Positions 1-6,297 of a stretch of 13,659 nucleotides of DNA are shown piece after piece. The notes under the pieces were generated by a model. It worked only from the letters and a program-made list of their open reading frames with translations, was not told where the DNA came from and made no database searches. This DNA comes from Dehalococcoidia bacterium. GTDB taxonomy: Bacteria; Chloroflexota; Dehalococcoidia; GIF9; AB-539-J10. The stretch lies in contig JAUVXS010000033.1 in assembly GCA_030603485.1 (NCBI GenBank), positions 1 to 13,659 of the forward strand. The letters run 5' to 3'. The translations under genes and the position numbers were made by a program. The stretch's first letter is position 1, and each line of letters begins with the position of its first letter.

Positions 1-365
1 GCCAGAGGATTACGAAACAGTCCTTGATAAGTAGCTCCGGCTACTCCCAGGGCTGCTCCTACTAAACCTGCCAGAAAGATGCGTGGCAGCCTGATATCCA
101 GAATTATCGTTTCCAGAATTTCCAGGCTCAACGGCGCCCCGAAAATTTCGGGAGAAGAAGGGGTAATATGAACGAAGGGCAGTTGAGAGAGAAGGACTTG
201 AAAAGTAGTGATAAAGGGTATAGGAGCGCTTCCCAAAGTAGTGGCAAACACGCCTACTACTACAAGCAATCCCGCAAGCCCCAGTAATGAGTAAACTCTG
301 CTTTGCCAGCGAATGGCATAAGGAATAACGGGCTCACTAAACACCTCAGATACAGTGCGTGCCAT
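1..365 (-). CDS. btuC: FecCD/BtuC-family ABC permease, N-terminal part (cut by window edge)
   Basis: Integral membrane permease of a metal-chelate/cobalamin ABC importer; only the first 121 codons are in the window. Translating the minus strand from the ATG at 365 gives a hydrophobic first membrane segment at about residues 24-44. At residues 92-121 it gives the family signature: RLPR, then a glycine-rich helix, then TYQGLFRNPL, which matches the LAG..G..(F/Y)Q...RNPL block of BtuC, FhuB and FecD. The start lies 14 bases after the cobO stop in the same direction, and btuF is the first gene of the operon, so a corrinoid substrate is the best inference. A siderophore or haem permease cannot be excluded from sequence alone. 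No strong Shine-Dalgarno precedes the ATG, so translation may depend on coupling to cobO. Confidence 0.85.
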   Translation of the reverse strand, partial: MARTVSEVFSEPVIPYAIRWQSRVYSLLGLAGLLVVVGVFATTLGSAPIPFITTFQVLLSQLPFVHITPSSPEIFGAPLSLEILETIILDIRLPRIFLAGLVGAALGVAGATYQGLFRNPL

Positions 366-379
366 CGTTAAAGTCTAGT

Positions 380-910
380 TTAATATTCAATGCCTTCCCG
401 GCTTTTTATTCCTTGACTGTAAGGATGCTTCACTTCCCTTACCTCGCTGACCAAATCTGCTTTTTCTATAATCTTTTCTGTGGCGCCCCGGCCGGTTAAG
501 ATAAGCTCTAACTTTTCTGGCTTTGTCTCCAAAAGAGAAAGAACCTCTTCTTCTTTCAAAAAGCCGTCGCGCAGGGCAATGTTTATCTCATCCAGGACCA
601 GCATATCCCAGGATGGGTCCCGGAAAAGCTCCTTAATAAATTCCAGCCCCCTGGAGCATTCCTGGCAGACATCATCCGGATTCAGCTTCTTGTAGAAGTG
701 CGGATGTTTCTTAGCGAAAAGGAAAGTCTTTATCCCCAGCTTTTCCAGGGATTTATATTCACCGTACCCGAATGCCTCAGGGTCTTTAAAAAAAGAGACG
801 AGGCCGACCTTGAAACCATGCCCGGCAGCGCGAGCCGCCTGACCAATAGCGGCGGTAGACTTTCCTTTGCCGGCTCCGGTATAAACTTGAATTAAGCCTT
901 TCTCTGGCAT
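380..910 (-). CDS. cobO: Corrinoid adenosyltransferase (CobA/CobO/BtuR type)
   Basis: Transfers the 5'-deoxyadenosyl group of ATP to cob(I)alamin or related corrinoids, making the coenzyme form; cytoplasmic. About 176 residues, normal for the BtuR family. Visible motifs are the unusual P-loop GAGKGKST at residues 12-19, the Walker-B-like VLDEIN at about 105-110, and LTGRGA at about 138-143. A longer reading frame opens at a GTG at 928. The ATG at 910 is preferred because an AAAGGAG ribosome binding site lies 7 bases before it (918-924) and the family N-terminus normally begins just before the strand leading to the P-loop. It sits between a corrinoid-binding lipoprotein gene and a permease gene, so imported corrinoid is probably adenosylated directly after uptake. 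Confidence 0.93.
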   Translation of the reverse strand: MPEKGLIQVYTGAGKGKSTAAIGQAARAAGHGFKVGLVSFFKDPEAFGYGEYKSLEKLGIKTFLFAKKHPHFYKKLNPDDVCQECSRGLEFIKELFRDPSWDMLVLDEINIALRDGFLKEEEVLSLLETKPEKLELILTGRGATEKIIEKADLVSEVREVKHPYSQGIKSREGIEY

Positions 911-917
911 CTCAGTT

Positions 918-924
918 CTCCTTT
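918..924 (-). promoter_or_regulatory. Ribosome binding site deciding the cobO start
   Basis: AAAGGAG on the minus strand, 7 bases before the ATG at 910. It lies downstream of the alternative GTG at 928, so it favours the shorter protein. Confidence 0.75.
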
Positions 925-950
925 CCACTCCAGGAGGGAAAAACCCTCAC

Positions 951-1892
951 TTAGCTACCCTCGGGTTCCTCAAATATCTCGGGGTGAATGAAATAGGCAA
1001 ACCACTCTAAGCCCTCGACCAGTCTGGGACCTGGGCGTTGAGCGAGGTTATCATCGCATACGAAGACTCTGTTGTTTTGTCTTGCGTTGGTAGCGTTAAG
1101 TGCGGTCTCGTTCATTGCCCACTCATATACGCCTGGCCATGAGCTGGTGATGATTACCTCTGGATTGCGAGCGATGACCTCTTCGATTGAGATTATTGGA
1201 TAACCTGTGATGTTACCACAGATGTTCACCCCGCCTGCTTTTTCAATTAGCTCGTGGATGAAGGTCCCTGAGCCAGCAGTCCACAATGCACTACCCTCAC
1301 CCCCCCAGAGGAGATAAAAGACCTTTGGCCTTTGTTCCAATTCTTCGGTCTGATCAGTTACTGCTTGAATCCCTACTGCCATTTCAGATGTAAGTGCCTG
1401 GGCCTCCACTTCCTTATCGGTTATTTCCCCTACTGTTCTAATATCATTAAGCACGTCATCTAAATCAGTAGACTTTATACCGAATAGTGTAAGCCCCAGC
1501 CCTACCATGGTATTGATAACCTCCATGGGAGTGCCATGCGCAACCAGTATGAGGTCGGGGTTGAGAGCCACTATTTTCTCTATATCTGGTGTGGCGTATC
1601 CCCCCACTTTTTCCTTCTCCAGAGCTTCCGGAGGATAATCGCAATAATCTGTTACTGCCACCACCCTGTCACCCAGACCCAGAGCAAAAAGAATCTCGGT
1701 TATGGAGGGAGCCAGGGAGACGATTTTTTGAGGTGTTCCGTTAATGGCGACCAGCCTGCCCAGGTCATCAAATACATACTGTGTTGGTGTCTGCTCGGTA
1801 GGGCTGCAGGCTGTCAGGACAAGAGCCAGGCTCAAAAGCACCAGGAACCAGCTTGTGCCTCGGGCAAAGATTTGCTTACAGGACCTTTTCAT
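951..1892 (-). CDS. btuF: Periplasmic/surface corrinoid-binding lipoprotein of an ABC importer (BtuF-like)
   Basis: Substrate-binding protein of 313 residues that captures cobalamin or a related corrinoid for the BtuC permease. The N-terminus is a lipoprotein signal: positive residues, a hydrophobic stretch at about 15-27, then the lipobox LTAC with the lipidated Cys at residue 29. The mature part begins with the PBP III signature IVSLAPSITEILFALGLGDRVVAV (given here only as its key features: residues 57-80, followed by TDYCDYPPEA), typical of BtuF/FecB proteins. Later helical and strand blocks include the NPEVIITS segment of these clamshell proteins. It is first in the operon with cobO and the permease. 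A GGAGGT site lies 13 bases before the ATG, a little far, but there is no nearer in-frame start. Haem or siderophore binding is the main alternative; the cobO neighbour argues for corrinoid. Confidence 0.88.
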   Translation of the reverse strand: MKRSCKQIFARGTSWFLVLLSLALVLTACSPTEQTPTQYVFDDLGRLVAINGTPQKIVSLAPSITEILFALGLGDRVVAVTDYCDYPPEALEKEKVGGYATPDIEKIVALNPDLILVAHGTPMEVINTMVGLGLTLFGIKSTDLDDVLNDIRTVGEITDKEVEAQALTSEMAVGIQAVTDQTEELEQRPKVFYLLWGGEGSALWTAGSGTFIHELIEKAGGVNICGNITGYPIISIEEVIARNPEVIITSSWPGVYEWAMNETALNATNARQNNRVFVCDDNLAQRPGPRLVEGLEWFAYFIHPEIFEEPEGS

Positions 1893-1960
1893 GCGAGTCG
1901 CTTTTACCTCCTTTTATACAACATTACTTTATTTTATACAAATATACTTGATTAAGCCCT

Positions 1961-1989
1961 ATTATAAAATGCTCCAAAACGGATGTCAA
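1961..1989 (-). promoter_or_regulatory. Consensus sigma-70 promoter of the btuF-cobO-btuC operon
   Basis: On the minus strand TTGACA (1984-1989) and TATAAT (1961-1966) are separated by exactly 17 bases, a perfect match to the housekeeping consensus. Transcription would begin near 1954, giving a leader of about 60 bases before the btuF ATG. That leader is AT-rich, carries an AAGGAGGT site (1906-1913), and is far too short for a cobalamin riboswitch. Confidence 0.82.
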
Positions 1990-2038
1990 GGCTTTTTCAT
2001 TGATAGTTATGGTGACTTGTCGAAATCGTCACACGAAA

Positions 2039-2142
2039 GTCATTGTGAGCCCCTTTGCGTTTTTGTCATTGCGCGCGAAGCGTGGCAATCTTATGGCTCT
2101 CCACGAGATTGCTTCGGCTGACTTCGTCAGCCTCGCAATGAC
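2039..2142. repeat. Palindromic dispersed repeat cluster, locus 1
   Basis: A truncated unit starts at 2039 (GTCATTGTGAG). A full unit pair at 2065-2142 begins GTCATTGCG and ends CGCAATGAC, so the whole block is an imperfect inverted repeat. The right half, read on the minus strand (2142 to 2105), has arms ATTGC and GCAAT around an internal hairpin at 2116-2132 with 7-bp stem GGCTGAC/GTCAGCC and a 3-base loop. This 38-base half differs at one position from the copy at 12864-12901. It lies between the regulator stop and the btuF promoter, where it could fold in the regulator transcript and act as an end or processing signal. Confidence 0.85.
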
Positions 2143-2148
2143 AGGCCT

Positions 2149-2967
2149 CTAACTAGTGAGCGCCCTGGGGAAATTCTGACACAGGTCAATAATCTGGTAA
2201 TCCAGGTTCTCTTCTTCCAATCTCTGCACCAAAATCGCAACCTTGTCATCACTACAGACAACCAGGAAGGACAGGCCACAGTAAGCTGCCTCTATGGCTG
2301 CCTCCCGGACACCATGAACGTAATCAGGCTTCACGTCTATCTGCATCAATGCTACCAGGGCTTCCGTGCCCATTGCCCCCACCAGCCTCGCTTCCTTTAC
2401 TTCCCTTTCCAATCGGGCAAGGTCGGTACTCCTGGAACCTCCACCCTGCACATTGGGTACTTTGCCTATCATTACTCTAGCTGACTCGAGTTTTATTACT
2501 CCTTCAACGTTGCGAATACCGACATCTTGTCCTTTTTTAGCCTCAGTTACGGCTATTCCCTTAGCCCCTTTATCACTAATGACATCGGAGGCGAAGAGCA
2601 AGCCGTCCTTCATATATAGCGATGCTGGTTGACCAACGGATAAGTCGCTATCAGCTATGGCAGTGGTAGTTGATATATCAGCCACGACTTTTCTCACAAA
2701 CCAAGCGTAACTATGTAGCTGCCGGGACATCTGCAAAATCCAATCTACGCCCTCCTTGGTCACCTTATACCGGGAGCGACCCTCGGAGCTCAGCCAGCCG
2801 TCCTTTATCAATTCCTTCACGTACTCGGAAACTGCCTGCGAAGTGATGCCCAATCTTGGGGCGATGTCTTTTTGCTGTATGTTAGGCTGATGTGCTGCTA
2901 TTTCCACCATTATCTGAAACTTGGTAGCCAGATTTTTGCTCTTTAGTATCTGTGCCATGTTGACCAT
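2149..2967 (-). CDS. Winged-helix transcriptional regulator with large C-terminal domain (archaeal DUF7839-like)
   Basis: A 272-residue protein. Residues about 10-80 form a winged helix-turn-helix. IQQKDIAPRLGITSQAVSEYVKEL gives the two helices (key features: QKDIA, then the recognition helix TSQAVSEYV), and GRSRYKVTKEG forms the wing. The remaining 190 residues look like a mixed alpha/beta domain containing a GGGSR segment near 174 and a strand-rich end. From memory the layout resembles regulators common in methanogenic archaea and occasional in Chloroflexota; I cannot name the ligand. It starts 25 bases after the nth stop, same strand, so the two are probably cotranscribed. The B12-uptake operon lies just downstream with its own promoter, so control of that operon is possible but unproven. 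Starts at residue 1 or at Met4 are both possible; neither has a strong ribosome site. Confidence 0.72.
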   Translation of the reverse strand: MVNMAQILKSKNLATKFQIMVEIAAHQPNIQQKDIAPRLGITSQAVSEYVKELIKDGWLSSEGRSRYKVTKEGVDWILQMSRQLHSYAWFVRKVVADISTTTAIADSDLSVGQPASLYMKDGLLFASDVISDKGAKGIAVTEAKKGQDVGIRNVEGVIKLESARVMIGKVPNVQGGGSRSTDLARLEREVKEARLVGAMGTEALVALMQIDVKPDYVHGVREAAIEAAYCGLSFLVVCSDDKVAILVQRLEEENLDYQIIDLCQNFPRALTS

Positions 2968-2992
2968 TATATCACTTACTAGCCAGGCTAGA

Positions 2993-3637
2993 TTAGTAAA
3001 GCGAGCTTGGGCAAGCGCCTCTCAAAATGCACCTATTGCATCGAGGCTGCCGAGCGTGGCATATCCGCCTGCCATGCTCTATCATATGGACATGGAATTG
3101 ATATACCTTTGAGGGCGAAATTTGCTCCTGAAGCAAGCTATGTGCCTTCTCTGCGGACACTCTGAAATCAATCAGTCCCAATCGTTTGGATAACCGGAAA
3201 ACATGAGTATCCACGGGCAGGGACGGCTTCCCCAGGGAAAAAAGTAGCACACAGCTAGCTGTCTTACGTCCTACTCCAGGCAGACGCATCAAGTAGTCTT
3301 CAGCTTCAGCAATAGTCTTCGACTTAAGGGAATCAAGGCTGATACGCCCCTGCTCTTTTTCAATTTGCTCAAGTGCCTGCTTGATTCTAACGGCCTTGAT
3401 TCGGGATAGTCCCCCGGACTTAATGGCGTGAGCGACATGCTCTGCTGGAGCCGAAGTTACAGCTTCCCAGCTATCGAAGCTAGCTTTAAGACACGTAAAA
3501 GCTCTTCCCGAGTTTGCATCCGATGTATTTTGGGACAGTATGGTTCCTATAAGCACATCAATAGGGTCCCCGTCTGACTGCCACTTGCGAGGGCCATATT
3601 CCCGTTCTAATAGCTCAATGATTTCTTCAATAGCCAC
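2993..3637 (-). CDS. nth: Endonuclease III (DNA glycosylase/AP lyase)
   Basis: Base-excision repair enzyme that removes oxidised pyrimidines and nicks the abasic site. From the GTG at 3637 it is 214 residues, the usual length. The helix-hairpin-helix LPGVGRKTA carries the catalytic Lys (about 125), PVDTHVFRL carries the catalytic Asp (about 143), and the C-terminus has the iron-sulfur loop C-x6-C-x2-C-x5-C (Cys 193, 200, 203, 209). SQNTSD near 35-40 is the early signature. The open frame continues upstream to 3916, but that part is low-complexity and runs antisense into leuC, so it is not protein. The start is uncertain: GTG 3637 fits the family best, TTG 3691 is the alternative, and neither has a good Shine-Dalgarno. 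It probably heads an operon with the regulator. Confidence 0.9.
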   Translation of the reverse strand: MAIEEIIELLEREYGPRKWQSDGDPIDVLIGTILSQNTSDANSGRAFTCLKASFDSWEAVTSAPAEHVAHAIKSGGLSRIKAVRIKQALEQIEKEQGRISLDSLKSKTIAEAEDYLMRLPGVGRKTASCVLLFSLGKPSLPVDTHVFRLSKRLGLIDFRVSAEKAHSLLQEQISPSKVYQFHVHMIEHGRRICHARQPRCNRCILRGACPSSLY

Positions 3638-3768
3638 TAGCTCAAAAATATCATGTCGGCGCCTCTTGATGCAAAGATGCTTGCGGCGCAATCCGATGTT
3701 TTGCTCAGTAGCGGGTGCTATTTGCTGGCCAGCTTGAGCGCTCTGGACGGAACTGTCCCCGATAGCAT

Positions 3769-3798
3769 TTGCAGCAACGTGGGTGAATGAGGTAAGAT
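3769..3798 (+). promoter_or_regulatory. Possible weak promoter for leuC-leuD
   Basis: TTGCAG (3769-3774) and TAAGAT (3793-3798), spaced 18 bases, lie about 20 bases before the leuC start in the gap divergent from nth. The match to consensus is only partial. It is listed because no better site is visible before leuC. Confidence 0.3.
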
Positions 3799-3818
3799 AA
3801 GCATTTTCAAAACGTGAG

Positions 3819-5093
3819 ATGAATATGACTCTTGTAGAGAAGATACTGGCTAAAAAAGCTGGCAAGAAAGTTGTCAGGCCGGACGAGCTTGTCGAGGTCT
3901 CTGTGGACCTGGCCATGATACACGATGCCTTAGGTGCGCATACGATTGCTAAATTCAGAGAACTAGGCGTGGAAAAGGTCTGGGATCCCGCGAGAATAAT
4001 AGTGGTGCTTGACCACTATGTGCCCAACAAGGACATCGATACTGCCAAAAAGTGTCTTAATATAAAGAAATTTGTCATTGAACAAGGCATAGAAAACTAC
4101 TATGAAGTTGGGAAGGGGGGCATAGCCCACCAGGTGCTTGTAGAGAAGGGGCATGTGCTGCCAGGAACTACTCTTGTTGGTGTGGACAGTCATACCACGA
4201 CATCGGGTGTAGTTGGGGCTTTTGCTACCGGGATTGGTGTTGACGAGATGGCTGTGGTCTTTAAAACAGGAAGGTTATGGGAGCGGGTCCCGGGCACCAT
4301 CAGGATAAATGTTGAGGGCAAGCTCGTACCCCCAATTGCTTCGAAAGATTTGATGCTTTTCATACTGAAGAGGTTAGGAGTTAGCGGCGCCCTGTTTAAG
4401 TCTCTTCAATATACAGGCTCGGCCATAAACCAAATGAGCGTCGAGAGCCGCATGGTATTAACCAATATGGCAATAGAGTCGGGTGCCACCAATGGTATCA
4501 TCGAGGCTGACCAGAAGATAGTGGATTTTCTCAGGGCAAGGACCACCCATTCTTTCGAGCTTATTCAGAGCGACCAGGATGCAGAGTATGCGGAAACACT
4601 TGAGTTTCACGCTGATGATATTAAGGAGCCCATGGTTGCCGTGCCCCCGAAGCCTTCCAATGCTGTGGGAGTTACTGAGGTTGAGGGGACCAGAATTGAC
4701 CAGGCATTCATAGGCGCGTGCACCAATGGACGCATGGAAGACCTCAGGATTGCTGCCAGAATACTCAAAGGTCGGAAGGTGGATAAGTTTACCAAGGTCA
4801 TCGTCATACCAGCCTCACAGGAAGTCTTTAAATCCGCTCTGGCAGAAGGGTTAATGGCAACATTTGTGGAGGCTGGGGCTGTGGTCGGTCCGCCCACCTG
4901 TGGTCCATGTATGGAAGCGCATATGGGCATACTGGGACCGGGCGAGGTTTGCATAAGTACGGCAAATCGTAACTTTCAGGGCCGGGTAGGAGATGTAACT
5001 GCCAAAATATATCTGGCATCACCAGCGACCGTGGCAGCCTCCGCGTTGAAAGGCAAAATAAGTGACCCACGGGAGTTTTTTCGGGAGACATAG
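3819..5093 (+). CDS. leuC: 3-isopropylmalate dehydratase-type hydro-lyase, large subunit
   Basis: Aconitase-superfamily large subunit of 424 residues, the length of the two-subunit archaeal-type enzymes rather than the roughly 465 of E. coli LeuC. It is expected to isomerise 2- and 3-isopropylmalate in leucine synthesis with a 4Fe-4S cluster. Ligands are visible at Cys301 (GACTNGR) and Cys361/Cys364 (CGPC). Other signatures are VDSHTTTSG near 122-130, GAFATGIG, NMAIESGATNGIIE near 216-229 and STANRNFQGR near the end. SHTTTSG replaces the commoner SHTCTYG. leuD follows with no gap. The relatives homoaconitase and 2,3-dimethylmalate dehydratase share these motifs, so the substrate is not certain. 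Starts at 3819 and 3825 are both possible; the sequence before them gives only a weak GTGAG site. Confidence 0.85.
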   Translation: MNMTLVEKILAKKAGKKVVRPDELVEVSVDLAMIHDALGAHTIAKFRELGVEKVWDPARIIVVLDHYVPNKDIDTAKKCLNIKKFVIEQGIENYYEVGKGGIAHQVLVEKGHVLPGTTLVGVDSHTTTSGVVGAFATGIGVDEMAVVFKTGRLWERVPGTIRINVEGKLVPPIASKDLMLFILKRLGVSGALFKSLQYTGSAINQMSVESRMVLTNMAIESGATNGIIEADQKIVDFLRARTTHSFELIQSDQDAEYAETLEFHADDIKEPMVAVPPKPSNAVGVTEVEGTRIDQAFIGACTNGRMEDLRIAARILKGRKVDKFTKVIVIPASQEVFKSALAEGLMATFVEAGAVVGPPTCGPCMEAHMGILGPGEVCISTANRNFQGRVGDVTAKIYLASPATVAASALKGKISDPREFFRET

Positions 5094-5627
5094 ATGGAAC
5101 TCAAAGGCCGCGTCTGGAAATTTGGCAAGGATGTTGATACTGATGAGCTCTTTGCCGGAAGGTTTATTATGGGTGGTGATGAAACGAGCACAAGCCAATA
5201 TCAAGAGTTCATCGCAAGAAGCGGGCTAAGCGATGTTGGGCATCGTGAGAATGTGCCCAGGGATTTCGTTACCAGGGTTGAAAAGGGGGACATTATAGTT
5301 GCCGAAGAGAACTTCGGCATTGGTTCAAGCAGGCAGCAGGCTGCGGAAACTCTGAAGTTTAAGGGGGTCCAGGCTGTAGTCGCCGACTCAATCCACAGGA
5401 TATTCTTCAGGAACTTCTGGAACCTTGGCTGCCCGGCAATAGATTTGCCAGGAATCTCCGCTGAATTTGAGACCGGGCATGGGATAGTGATTAACTTGAG
5501 GCAAGGGACTATCAAGAACCTCAATACGGGCAAGGAGTTTGAGTTTCACCTGATAATCCCATCATGGTTTGTAGACATGGTGGAAGCTGGGGGTCTAATC
5601 CCATACCACAAATCCCTGAAATCTTAA
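5094..5627 (+). CDS. leuD: 3-isopropylmalate dehydratase-type hydro-lyase, small subunit (unusual specificity loop)
   Basis: A 177-residue swivel-domain subunit that completes the active site of the preceding large subunit. Its ATG follows the leuC stop codon directly, with a GGGAG site inside the end of leuC, so translation is probably coupled. The start WKFGKDVDTDELFAGRF matches the family opening WKFGDNVDTD. At the loop where isopropylmalate isomerases and homoaconitases usually have YLRM, YLRT or YLVY it instead has FIMG (residues 24-27). The active-site block reads GIGSSRQQA (75-83) where GCGSSREHA is usual, although the substrate-binding Arg is kept. These changes suggest a divergent subfamily, perhaps with a different hydroxy-acid substrate. 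No leuA or leuB is in view to support leucine synthesis. Confidence 0.82.
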   Translation: MELKGRVWKFGKDVDTDELFAGRFIMGGDETSTSQYQEFIARSGLSDVGHRENVPRDFVTRVEKGDIIVAEENFGIGSSRQQAAETLKFKGVQAVVADSIHRIFFRNFWNLGCPAIDLPGISAEFETGHGIVINLRQGTIKNLNTGKEFEFHLIIPSWFVDMVEAGGLIPYHKSLKS

Positions 5628-5724
5628 ATTCTGGAGCTATCCTCTTCTAGTCTTTACCAAACTTCATAGTATATCGCAGAATTTGAGTATAGCAACCCTC
5701 TTCCTCGAAGGGAGAGAAATGTAG

Positions 5725-5745
5725 TGGCGGAGTTTATCTCCGCCA
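5725..5745. repeat. Perfect 8-bp hairpin after leuD
   Basis: TGGCGGAG and CTCCGCCA pair perfectly around a 5-base loop (TTTAT), about 100 bases after the leuD stop. No T-run follows on either strand, so it is not a classical intrinsic terminator. It could be a processing or partial termination signal, or another dispersed repeat. Confidence 0.6.
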
Positions 5746-5754
5746 GACCGGTAT

Positions 5755-5886
5755 GTCATTCTGAATGGAGCGAAGCGGAATGAAGAATCTCCAGACGCCG
5801 TCCTGAACTGTGCCAAGGATTCTTCGCTTCGCTCACAATGACACCCCTCTGTCGTTGCGAGGAGTCGAAGGCGACGAAGCAATCTC
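5755..5886. repeat. Palindromic dispersed repeat cluster, locus 2
   Basis: Two neighbouring elements fill most of the gap between leuD and the DUF951 gene. The first (5755-5842) opens GTCATTCTGA with arm pair ATTCT/AGAAT around GAGCGAAGCGGAATGA-like sequence and closes with an inverted partner ending CACAATGAC. The second (5851-5886) opens GTCGTTGCGAG and closes GAAGCAATCTC, with an internal GTCG/CGAC hairpin. The rest of 5628-5943 holds only the hairpin at 5725 and no convincing gene; an open frame on the minus strand here is a by-product of the repeats. Confidence 0.8.
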
Positions 5887-5943
5887 GCAGCATAACAGAA
5901 AGTGAATGGATTACAATAATGTGAAGGGCTAAGCGACTTCAAG

Positions 5944-6135
5944 ATGACTGTGGAAATAAAAATTGGCGACATAGTCCGGTTGCGCAAAGCACACCCCTGC
6001 GGCAGCCATGAATGGGAAGTGGTGGGGGTGGGCGCCGACATCGGCATAAAATGCCTCAAATGCCAGCGAAGGGTGCTTTTGGAGAGAGGGGTGTTTGAGA
6101 GAAGGGTGAAAGAATTTGTCTCCAAAAGTGACTAA
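5944..6135 (+). CDS. DUF951 family small protein
   Basis: A 63-residue protein of unknown function. The pattern IGDIVRLRKAHPCGSHEWEV, then a VGADIGIKCLKCQRRV-like block and a final FERRVKEF, is the signature of DUF951, a family of about 65 residues frequent in Firmicutes and Chloroflexota and often found near ribosome or DNA-replication genes. The single Cys in HPCGS plus the CLKC pair could bind a metal, and the fold is probably a small beta-barrel, but no activity is known to me. No clear ribosome site precedes the ATG. It is the last ordinary housekeeping-like gene before the accessory block. Confidence 0.82.
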   Translation: MTVEIKIGDIVRLRKAHPCGSHEWEVVGVGADIGIKCLKCQRRVLLERGVFERRVKEFVSKSD

Positions 6136-6208
6136 CTGACCGGCTTCGCGACAACAAAAATCACCCGACGATGGTTTGTGTAGTGAGGTAACAAAACAGG
6201 CTAATATG

Positions 6209-6292
6209 CAATTTCACTTGGTTGCACTGTCCAAGACATACTATGGACTTAGGGAGTCACAAAACGATGAAAAGTGCAATTGTTATGTCTTG
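6209..6292. repeat. Two interlocked inverted repeats between convergent genes
   Basis: Segment 6209-6219 (CAATTTCACTT) is complementary to 6272-6282 (AAGTGCAATTG) with one mismatch. Segment 6232-6240 (CAAGACATA) is perfectly complementary to 6284-6292 (TATGTCTTG). The order is A, B, A', B' rather than nested, so the two stems interlock or compete. The element lies in the 162-base gap between the ends of the DUF951 gene and the PLD-nuclease gene, so it would be in the 3' region of either transcript. Confidence 0.5.
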
Positions 6293-6297
6293 TGTGC

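Noticed and set aside
1744..2121. Plus-strand open frame of 125 codons over the btuF start and repeat
   Set aside because: Antisense to the lipoprotein signal and through the promoter and repeat; no protein-like motifs.
1893..2148. Cobalamin riboswitch before btuF
   Set aside because: The consensus promoter at 1961-1989 lies inside the gap, leaving about 60 bases of leader, and no B12-box-like core was seen. The upstream structure is the dispersed repeat.
3638..3916. N-terminal extension of the nth frame by up to 93 residues
   Set aside because: It runs antisense through the start of leuC, is low-complexity and unlike any Nth N-terminus; the family begins close to the GTG at 3637.
5725..5745. 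Intrinsic terminator of leuCD
   Set aside because: The stem is perfect but no T-run follows on either strand.
5664..6125. A 153-codon open frame on the minus strand
   Set aside because: It crosses the repeat cluster and lies antisense to the DUF951 gene; the translation shows no domain and contains translated repeat sequence.
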